Source of the DNA: Gnetum montanum | Lineage: Eukaryota > Streptophyta > Gnetopsida > Gnetales > Gnetaceae | NCBI GenBank assembly: GCA_015680685.1 | Contig: MNCI01012628.1 | Span: 666,694-730,693, forward strand | Direction: 5' to 3' | Length of the DNA stretch: 64,000 bases | Part shown: positions 55,761 through 64,000 of the stretch, in pieces | Position numbering within the stretch: the stretch's first letter is position 1 | Layout of the letters: each line of letters opens with the position of its first letter | Translations under genes and position numbers: made by a program | Notes under the pieces: generated by a model | Told to the model about the DNA's origin: nothing | Seen by the model: only the letters and a program-made list of their open reading frames with translations | Database searches by the model: none

Positions 55761-56560
55761 TAATAGGTATTATCATCTTTATGAAAGAGTTGGGAATGAA
55801 CTTGTTCAATTTTGTCCATGCCTTCAACATATGTACAAGTCAAGCTCTCAGTTGGTTCCATGTATAGTGTGCTGCTATTTGAATTAGCTATCAAGCATTG
55901 GCTACCCTCCTACTTTGTGGTTGCTACGTATAGACACCTTTGAATGTTAATTTATTATGCACACTAATTGTATGCTTTAATATATGTACTCTTGATTGAC
56001 CAAATCTTTTGCATGCAATTGCACCCATTGTCACTATACACAATGCATAGAATATACTTCTTCTCAATTTACTTAGCTCATTTTCCTTAGATATTTCTAA
56101 AGATAGATCCCTTATAGCCATTCTTTTATTAACTGTGCTTAACTAAGCTTTTCCCATGATATGGGGAAGTCATTTTTGTAGTTTTCCACCTTGATTACTA
56201 GAAAATCAACAAGATATGACCACCCACAAACTAAGGTCACAATGTCCTCTACTAATCCCAAAGGAATAGTAATCGATTGATCTACTAATTCTAGATGAAT
56301 GTTGCTCTTCTTAAGAGGTGGTAGGTTCCAAGCCTTGTACATGTCATGGGAGATGAGATTAACTCTGGAACTAGAGTTAAGAAGAGCCTTTCATGGCTCA
56401 TGTACAACGATCTGTAGATAAATGAGTGGACTTCCTAGATCAAATCTTTTTGTAGGAAGATTGCCAACCTTAATGCAGTTAGAAATAGCATGAGTTAGCA
56501 TTATAGTGTGGATCCTGGGTAGCACTTAGTTTGAAGGGCACTTGAAGGTGTTTGATGTAG
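55761..56560 (-). pseudogene. Element 6 protease and linker to RT (broken)
   Basis: Protease: A-L-L-N-S-S-S-R-V-N-L-I-S near 56350-56390 (D-S-G changed to N-S-S), then 56139-56342 with W-N-L-P-P-L-K-K-S-N-I, I-T-I-P-L-G-L-V-E-D and W-S-Y-L-V-D-F-L-V. A linker of about 130 codons (55924-56121 and on) leads to RT. In elements 4 and 5 the sequence departs from this linker and joins the integrase end, which marks the pol deletion. Confidence 0.8.
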
Positions 56561-58970
56561 AGGATGAGGAAGCTAGAGATGCAAGGAAATTAGCTGGAGT
56601 AGGTTGTGAGGGCTAGAGAGGACTACTAGGCTAGAAGAAAGGTCTTTTCTTTGATCGATTATCTAGACCACTTGGTTGAAAATTTGGTTATGAGTGTACA
56701 GCCCTTGTCGCCTTTCGTTGTTGTGGTTGTGGAGGAATCTTAGCTTGCATGGACAGAGTAGAAGGTAACTAGGTTAAATGTGGCAGTGTATGTGTAGAGA
56801 GATGTAGAGGATGATACGAATATGGATATGGGTTTTCCCCTCGAGTAGATGGTGAGTGTGTTTGATGGTGCTTTGGAGGGTAGTAGTGATGCTAGAATGA
56901 TGTATGACTTGTAGAACTTCTACAGAATATGGGCTATTAAACATAGTATCTATATGGATCTGGTTGCCTATAAGGATACTACTACCTTGGTGGTGGCATC
57001 CCCCACGATTGTGGTTGGTACCACTATTGGTATTGTTTGTATGGTTGTGGAGGAGCTCCAATTGGGCAGTAAGCTTGTTGTTGCTAGTGGAACTATCTTG
57101 GATTGCCTTGAGGGTAAGGCAATCATCTTGGAGCTTGCCTACATGCTAGGAGAGGATTCAATGTGTACACTTTGGACTCTTGTAAGTGTGACACTATAGG
57201 GAAACATCCCTTTGGATGTTCATATTGGCAAATGTCACATTTAGTTTCATCATTAGATTCAAACTCCATAACTTCCTCTACTGTAGCAGCTTTTTCCTTA
57301 CCTCTTTGGTAGGCATGTTCAGCTTCTTTTTTCCTTTTGTCATCACGATCACTATTTTGCTCTTTGGATTCTTCAGCAATCTTCAAAGTAGTTTGAAATT
57401 TTTCATCCAAAGAGCTTCATAACTTGTCAACCTTAGGTAAAATGTTAGAAATAGATTTTTGGATGTGCAAGGTCTTTCTGTTCATCATTTCATCAAGTGG
57501 TGATTCCTTCTCATCACAAAATCAGACCTCTCATTTTTTGATGGACAGGTCCCTATTATACTCTTTAGCACTTTCTCGTTTTTGTAGCTCACCTTCTTCT
57601 TTTGCTACCTACTCAATTAACGTTTGGATTTGATGAGCTCTCAGTTCATACAATCTTCCTTGGGCATACAACCCAAGGGGTCTTCTTGTTTCTAGTTTGA
57701 GCCCATCTATGATGTGACAAAGTTGTTTTCTTTGAGAGTAACCATGGCAATGACATCGATGTAGGAGTGAATAGTATCAGCCCATGGCGGCATTCAAGGG
57801 TTCATGTGCTCCCTGTTTCTAGCCTTGGATTTGCCTTCTTAGATTAGACACTCTAGAGTATGTTTGATATTTTTCATTGAATAGTTCTAACATGGTACGC
57901 CATCTATGGATAGATTTCGGCTCTAAGGGCCAGAATTAGCTTTCAACTTCTTTGATGAGTGTCTTTGGGAAAAGCTTGAGTTTTTGCCACTCATTCTCTA
58001 TGTTCTATAAGGCACAGACATCTTGAAAAGCTTGTAGATGTGTTTGCAGATTAGAGTTGTATCCCCCTTCAAATCTTGAGATATTATTCATATCTAGGTG
58101 CTTGCTCCAACTATTCTTCATATGCCTAGTGTGGATTTTCATTGCCTTTGCAATGTTGAGCATAATTCAAGTTGCCAATAGAGGTTCATCATCATCATTG
58201 CATTGATGATGCCAATGATGATTTTGACCACCCATTTTGTTTTGGTGGCCTTCACGGTCATTATTATTTCACTGATCACCTTCATCATGGTTGTTTCAAC
58301 AATGGCTTCCATGAGAATTGTTAAATGAAGAGGAATGTTCAAAATCGAATGAAGAGGAATGTGGACCACCACCACCACCATAGTGTTCACCACCACTCTT
58401 ATGCTTATTACAATTACCATCCTTAGATCCCTTGCTATTGTGGTGCTTGCCTGAGTCCCTACCTTGGTTGTCACTTTTTCCTAAATCCAATTCATGAATA
58501 GTGGATCGCAAGTTTAGGTTTACACCCTTACCATTAGTAGTAAGGGGTGGAGAAACTTCATGTTGAGAACCTTTAGTAGGAGGATCTTCAATGTTATCTT
58601 GATTTAGTAGGAACAAGGGATTGGTGTAATGTTTCCCCTTTGTATCTTCATGGAGTTTCTCTTGATGTTAATCTTGTTTGCATTGTGTTTCAGTGGAACA
58701 ATAGTTTTGAGTGTCATATCCATCCACAAGGTATTCTTCGTGAAGATCTACTATGCCCAACTTCATAAGGATTTTGAATAGCATCCCGGGCATAGCTCGA
58801 TTGGGGGGCAAAACGATGTTGCCTTCCATATCATGCCATCACATCTATTCATCCTAATGTAGGATGAAGGTGAAATCTGGCACAAACTCATTTGGACGAG
58901 TGTATACCACCTTTCATTTTTGTGGGACTGGTGGTTTGGTATCCTCGTGCTTGTGAGAAGAATAAGACAT
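56561..58970 (-). pseudogene. Element 6 gag (broken)
   Basis: Capsid/nucleocapsid precursor. The start ATG at 58970 reads M-S-Y-S-S-H-K-H, followed by Y-T-R-P-N-E-F-V-P-D-F. A His/Gly/Ser-rich segment is at 58296-58616, and a capsid core near 57.7-58.1 kb in broken frames. Region 57123-57410 has D-E-K-F-Q-T-T-L-K and the knuckle K-C-D-I-C-Q-Y-E-H-P-K-G-C with both leading Cys. The linker carries Gln (CAA) at 57011-57009 and 56966-56964, where elements 4 and 5 share TAG. Many other stops. Confidence 0.82.
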
Positions 58971-59107
58971 TTTGCAAAACAAGACAAAATTATTAGTGTT
59001 CTTATATAACTCTATGTATACTAGGAATGATATTGACCTTGAGGTTTGTACAATGATATTAATGGTATTCACTTAGACCTAAATAGTGCATGTTCCACAA
59101 ACAAAGT
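58971..59107 (-). other. Element 6 leader between primer site and gag
   Basis: 137 bp untranslated leader. The corresponding spans in elements 4 and 5 are 121 and 122 bp. Contains TTTTGTTTG-like text and no ORF. Confidence 0.6.
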
Positions 59108-59125
59108 CCTCGACAACGGTGCCAA
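59108..59125 (-). promoter_or_regulatory. Element 6 primer binding site (tRNA-Asp type)
   Basis: Minus strand TTGGCACCGTTGTCGAGG abuts the 5' LTR. It differs from element 5's site by two C/T or G/A changes. Confidence 0.9.
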
Positions 59126-60079
59126 TGATGAGTGGCGAGGTACCCCTATGTCCAACCATACAAATCACAAAGCGTTCATGCATGATCTGGTCGAATTCTA
59201 TGAACTTTATTGTTTCTGGTGCACTATTTCTTTAGGAAGTGAATCTAACCCTAAGGTTAATCTTTGTCTTCCAAATTACACTTGTGACATTCGTTGGTAT
59301 GGTTAAGTGTAATTGAGGCATCTGATTTTTATCATTTTGTGTTTTATAGTTTGATGCTTGAAATGTGGATAAAAGGAATTTGATTAACTAATCTAAATTA
59401 ACTAATCTAAATTAACTAATTGACTAGCATTTAACTAATCCTAACATAAGCATCAAATCCCACTTTTTGTACACATCTTGAACCCACGTATCGACTGCTG
59501 GGAGACCAAGTGCTATGCTATTGGGCATACCAAGCAATAACGTTGATGGGATTACCAAGTGAATACCTATTACGCTCAAAGCGGTCATACTTATGTGTGT
59601 AATCTATCTAGCTTAATTGCTTCATTAATGTAATCACTAGAAAATATTTAATAACTAATAGAAAACATTTAATAAATAATTAAGAACATTAAATGCATAA
59701 ATAAAATAGCTAATCTATCCAAAGTGTTGCAAGGTTTACTAGAAAGCCCATCTTTATTGCCTGCACACACTATCATGCTTAGGTACAAAAAATGCTCAAA
59801 TAAAGATTCATACACTCAATGACTCTTGTTGTGAGCACTTGAAGGAAAAAATTCTAACTTTCAAATGGAAAAAATGCAAGAGCTCCACTACAACTACAAT
59901 CTTTACTTACCATAAATGTGGTTGCACGTGCGTATTTATAGCCGACTATAGGCACTATGTCGATGGGGCCATGTTGATGCATGATATGATGCATCAACTA
60001 GGCCTCATCGACAAGGCCTAGATGACGAGGTTGCGTCGATGAGGTTTTGTTGACGCAATCGGCAAAATGCAACTCATCA
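59126..60079 (-). repeat. Element 6 5' LTR
   Basis: 954 bp, TGATGAGTGGCGAGG ... CAACTCATCA. TATA box on the minus strand is at 59940-59933, preceded by the dyad array 59950-60055 (CATCGACG, GTCGATGAGG, GATGCATCATATCATGCATC). The array differs in detail from the 3' LTR. Confidence 0.92.
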
Positions 60080-62330
60080 CTATAGTAGAAGAAAACCATA
60101 GGGGTTCAATAGGTTTGGACAATGAGAAAAGTGTTGACTAACGATACAAGGTTTGAATGGGCTATCTTTTTGGTTAATGAACTAAGAGATGAAGTCTAAA
60201 ATTTCTATAATATCCTTTACTCCATATATCATGTGCATTTCACATTTTTCTATGCATATCTTAGCAGGGTTCATGGAGTTCTTGGTGATTAGAAAGAATG
60301 AGTAGTGGGTAGTACACAATGCTTTCCAACTCTCCAAGCCTTGGGAAAAATACATCATAGAGGTGATGCAGTTTGAAAATCCACTTGCGAAGAATGTGAG
60401 TGAATTGGTATCTATTACCACTAATAATTTTAGTGGTATGAATGATTATTCCCCTAATTTCATGGGGATGGAGCCCCAAGCTATGCATGGTAATGCAAAG
60501 AGAGAAAAAAAGATGTGTAGAAGTAGATGGCACTGTTAGGGAAAAGATGAAGAGGCCACAAACTAAAGAAAGTGCTCCTATTGTTAACTAGCCAACACAT
60601 AAGAAGTTGGCCATCATACTTAACCAGGTCAATGACTCTATTGGAGGTATGCATATTTTTTTATATTTCCACGTTTTAAGTTTTACATTTTTTTTCTTGT
60701 TATGTTTTTTTAGTTATATTTTTGTTGTTAAAACATGTTTACTAATCTGTTTCATCTTTGTTGGATTTGGTTTTTTATACGAAAGAAATAGGAGTTGGCT
60801 TCCCAAACTACCATAGAGGAGGAACAATGATACGAGGAAGAAGAGGAAAGGATATCTAGGGGAGCCCTAGATGTTATGGATTCAATATTTGATGATTAAC
60901 CTCTAGAAGGTTATCCTTCGATGGATTTGCCTCATGATTTTTCAGGTAAACTTCTATGTTGTTTATGTTTTTATTTAAGTTTTGTACACTTTTGTTGTAA
61001 AGTATATTTGATGGTTATGATCATTGCAGTGCATGAGCCTTCTCTAGAAGCATCAACATCTACATTCCATCCTACACCTTGGCTAAAGGACTTAGACAAG
61101 TTGGAGTTTATGGAGGGAATGGTAGATGACATGATTAATAGATTGTAACAAATAGCTCTTGAAGTTGGTAAGTTTAATGTTTTTGGTTTGCATTGTTTCA
61201 ACTTTTTAAAAATGTTCATGTATTTTTATGTTTTAAGGATACATGATTTAAGGATTTTTTAAGTGTTTTGAATGTTTTTGTTATATTTATATTTTTTATG
61301 TTTTTGGCTATGATAGTGTCCAAAGTTAGATGGGATTCTACACATGACATGGAATTTGATGATCTTCTTAAGTTTCCACTCGATGTGGAAAATGTTCCAC
61401 GAAGGTTATATGAAGGGGATACCAAGTATGCTATATCATGTGCTAACACAACTTGGGAGTCTCAATGCTCTAATGAGTGTCTGTGGGAGAGGGTTATGGC
61501 CTTGAAAAGGAAGAACACATAGCTAGTAGTTGAGAACAAGAGCCTTTTAGAGATCACAAAGAGTTTATAGAGGCCTGTGTGGCAAACAGAGACTCTTTAC
61601 ACAGTAAGGAAATCAAGTGGTTATACTATTGGAGTGCCATCTAAAGTAAGGTTGATCTAACTAGGAGAAAAATTGAGAAAGACATGCAGATGGAGCTTCT
61701 AGTTAGTAAGTCTAGGGATTGGAGAGATTATTGCACTTGGATATTGGAATGGGGAAGGAAACAAAAGACATAAAAGTGGCAATACAAGGTGTAAAAGGAA
61801 AGTTACCTTAAGTTATGACATGAGGAGGTCATGGAGTAGTGGAAACATCAGCTATTTATGTAGGGGATAGGTACAGAGGACACCTTCAAGATGTTTATGG
61901 AATTAGTGCTAGCCATTAATTCTTCCACTTCTCAGATGACTATTGTGTCTGGGAAAACTATCATGGCTAATATTTCCCATGCTCCATCTCAGTGGACTGA
62001 TATAAAGAGAAGAAAGATCTTGACAAGAGTGGATCGAGGGGAAATCAACTAGGCTAATATGAGTGAAGAACAAATTATTTATAGGTTGGAGAGTGGCCTT
62101 AAAAAAAATTGCTCATGAAGACATTGCCACGGAATGCCCTAAGGTTTGTGAAAATATGTTTTAAGTCTTTATGTTATAATTCTTATTGTGATTTTTGTTG
62201 TTTATATTCCTTGGTCATGATAGTTACTAATCATTTGCATGTTTCATTGTTTATAGGCTTCAAATGATTATGATGGTGACATTAGTAATGACATTGATGA
62301 TGATTCTCCTCCTCCTCCTATGGCTTACTT
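60080..62330 (+). pseudogene. Unrecognised gene-like locus with intron-like signals, right part
   Basis: Plus-strand exon-like blocks: about 60240-60640 (V-H-N-A-F-Q-L-S-K-P-W-E-K-Y, N-F-S-G-M-N-D-Y; frameshift near 60510), 61030-61160 (P-T-P-W-L-K-D-L-D-K-L-E-F-M-E-G), 61313-61640 (V-R-W-D-S-T-H-D-M-E-F-D-D) and about 61860-62140. Between them are good intron signals: GTATGCA at 60647, GTAAACTTC at 60946 with TTGCAG at 61029, GTAAGTTTAATG at 61168, and TTTATAG near 62255. Stops and frameshifts show it is decayed. It ends with an Asp-rich segment (62270-62310). No family recognised. It may continue the locus at 44.25-46.65 kb. Confidence 0.4.
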
Positions 62331-62760
62331 TTGGTTACTATTAGACATGTCATGCTTTGTTATTTTTTCATGCTATTATAGTTGTTTTTATTTTGGCTAT
62401 CATAGCCTTAGAGACTATGTAATATTATTTTTTGTTGTCATGTATTACACAGTGCAACTATGGCTATTATTATAGAAATTTGATATTTTTTTATGTTATA
62501 TGTCATGTAGTGTGGACATGTCTACTATTTTAATTTTAAAATTTGTGGTTTTTTATTTTTTATAATTTTTATTTCATTTTATATTCTTCACTTGAAAGAC
62601 TACAAGTTAGAACAATAAGGATACAAAATAAAATTTGGAGACAAAATGAAGAGTATAAAAGTGTAAAACAAGGCATAAACTTTGAGTAAAAACTAAAAAT
62701 AATGTGATGAAGTAGATAGGCTATAATGTACATAATAGGAAGATAAGGAAGGTCATAAAT
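62331..62760. other. AT-rich unrecognised segment
   Basis: T-rich then A-rich text with repeated TGTCATGTA phrases near 62430-62510. No gene or repeat boundary seen. Confidence 0.35.
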
Positions 62761-62764
62761 TTGC

Positions 62765-62840
62765 TAGTTTTAGGCCTTGCTAGGCCACCAGTTTTAGGCC
62801 CTAGTAGACCACTAATTTCAGGCCCTGGTAGGTCATGTTT
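62765..62840. repeat. Three tandem copies of a unit of about 24 bp
   Basis: TTTTAGGCCTTGCTAGGCCACCAG, with two diverged followers (TTTTAGGCCCTAGTAGACCACTAA-like and TTTCAGGCCCTGGTAGGTCATG). Each unit carries an internal GGCC dyad. Confidence 0.75.
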
Positions 62841-63200
62841 TGTTTTGTTTATGTTTTTCTATTTTTATGTCATTTCTTAATTTTATGTGAATATAAGTAA
62901 AATAGACACAAATTATAAATTGATATGAAAATATAACGTAAAAAATGTAAAAATGTAAATAAGAATTGAAACAAAATGACTAGTTGAAAGGCCATACAAT
63001 ATGTACAAGGACAAGAAGATGGGCAATATACTTAATCACCCAACTATTTTTTAATCTTTGAGAAATTAGAAAATGTGTAAGGTCTTTGTTGTATGATCTT
63101 GTACTCCCCATTCCCCTCATTCCCAATGTTAAATGAAAGCTCTTCCCATGATTCGTTACTAGCCCCAGTGTTGGTGGGCTTGGCTTGGTTAACATCATTG
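62841..63200. other. AT-rich segment, no gene seen
   Basis: Mixed A/T-rich text. The minus-strand open frame 62980-63216 could be a decayed piece of the next element's pol lead-in but shows no clear motif. Confidence 0.3.
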
Positions 63201-64000
63201 TGGTTCTTAACTTCATTTTTGGTGATAAAAGTCTTCTTAAAAATCCACCTCAGATCCTTGCTCTAGGTTAATATTGTTGATGAACAAGGGGATTGCATCA
63301 CCTCCATGGATGATAATTTCACCTCCCTCATAAGGTAGGTGAAACTCTTGGTGAATCGAGGAAGAGATTGCTCATAATTTAGCTAACTAGGGTCTTCCTA
63401 GGATTAGGTTGAAACCTAGTATCTCTTCCACCACTAAGAAATCAATGGATGTGGGGAATTTTTCCCCAAAAATGAAGTCTAATGATATGGATCCTTTCAT
63501 AGCTACTTGAGACCCATTAAAGGACTTAAGAATAGAGGTTGAGGTGCCTTGAATATGCTCTACCAAGCCTAAATGCTCTATGATGGGAAAGGATATAACA
63601 TTTGTTGTTTTCCCATCATATACATGCATTCGATATACCTTATATTATCCAATTCTTATCATTATGAAGAGAGGAGCCCTTTACACCTCATCACTTTATG
63701 AGTTGATTTTTATCTCACTATCACAAAATGTTAAGATAGTTGACTTTGTTTCTTTCCTAGGTGAAGGTGGTATCATCACTGAATGGATGAAGTCCTTGTT
63801 GGCAGGATATCCTCATTTATGGAAATAGAAGTTAACATCTTAACTAGTGCTTCACAATGGATAGGGAAGGTCATGACTAGGTCATAGAAGCTCAAAGAGG
63901 TATTTTTCTATTTAAGTGAGAGTTTGACTTGCTCCATGATAGTAAGGAAGTCTTGATCATTGTTGGATGATTTCTCATGTTTTTTGACCTTGACTTCCTC
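63201..64000 (-). pseudogene. Element 7 protease with gag end (fragment, runs off window)
   Basis: Minus-strand gypsy protease of a type different from elements 1 and 4-6. In 63387-63629: M-H-V-Y-D-G-K, V-A-M-K-G-S-I-S-L and F-L-V-V-E-E-I-L-G-F-N-L-I-L-G-R-P, the hydrophobic I-L-G-R-P end of plant Tat/other gypsy proteases. After a stop come S-S-S-I-H-Q-E-F-H-L-P-Y. Upstream, near 63740-63840, Y-F-H-K-stop-G-Y-P-A-N-K resembles a decayed zinc knuckle. The D-S-G would lie around 63640-63700 and is not clear. Continues beyond 64000. Confidence 0.6.

Larger units (their letters stand above)
46656..60079 (-). mobile_element. Element 6: full-length Athila-like LTR retrotransposon
   Basis: 13.4-kb minus-strand element with LTRs 46656-47593 and 59126-60079, ends TGATGAGT...ACTCATCA. 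Own-strand order: 5' LTR, tRNA-Asp-type primer site, gag, PR, RT, RNase H, INT, 3' block, long extra ORF, 3' LTR. Flanking pentamers GTATT and CTATA do not match. The first roughly 175 bp of the LTRs show about 23 differences, about 19 of them transitions, so it is old. It keeps F-M-D-D in RT and all three D, D, E residues of INT, though the frames are broken. Confidence 0.93.

Noticed and set aside
46651-60084. Target site duplication for element 6
   Set aside because: Flanks GTATT and CTATA agree at only three of five positions, in AT-rich DNA. I do not count this as a duplication.

Overview
The window is plant nuclear DNA made almost entirely of nested, decayed Ty3/gypsy LTR retrotransposons. 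It is AT-rich, shows no intact host gene, no rRNA or tRNA gene and no CRISPR array, and every pol gene seen is a plant Athila/Tat-type polyprotein. This fits a seed plant with a large, repeat-dense genome; I cannot name the species.

Layout. Element 1 (+) is a badly decayed Athila-like gag-PR-RT-RNaseH-INT from 1 to 5618 whose integrase end reappears at 18663. It is split by element 2 (-, 5619-18662), a complete Tat-like element with LTRs of about 3.1 kb. A putative solo LTR (457-1318) sits in element 1's gag. From about 18.8 to 23.9 kb I recognise no gene. Element 3 (-, about 23.95-26.93 kb and 41.44-41.84 kb) is a Tat-like pol with two RNase H domains. It is split by element 4 (-, 26929-41438, TSD ATAGG). 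Element 4 is in turn split inside its 5' LTR by element 5 (+, 33733-40918, TSD GTTAC). Beyond element 3 lie a decamer-based array (about 42.05-42.75 kb), a degenerate repeat with a period near 190 bp (about 43.1-44.25 kb), and an unrecognised gene-like locus with intron-like signals (about 44.5-46.65 and 60.08-62.3 kb). Element 6 (-, 46656-60079), a full-length Athila-like element, separates the two halves of that locus. A protease fragment of a further element (-) ends the window.

How the parts relate. Elements 4 and 5 share LTR ends, a tRNA-Asp-type primer site, gag and protease with element 6, but lack RT, RNase H and integrase, with a similar tail joining protease to the 3' region. They look like a gag-PR-only non-autonomous subfamily whose likely helper is an element like number 6. 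Both carry the same two in-frame TAG codons late in gag. Element 6 has an extra long, broken ORF between integrase and the 3' LTR, in the env position. Just before its ATG a branch-site-like GCTAAT lies exactly 23 nt before the end of an AG acceptor, and the same arrangement is kept in elements 4 and 5. The LTRs of elements 4 and 5 have an array of GCGATATCGC palindromes upstream of the TATA box, with copy number varying between LTRs.

Assembly notes. There is a 370-base N gap in the 3' LTR of element 4. A 461-base exact copy of element 4 gag sits between two single Ns inside the 5' LTR of element 5 and is almost certainly an assembly error.
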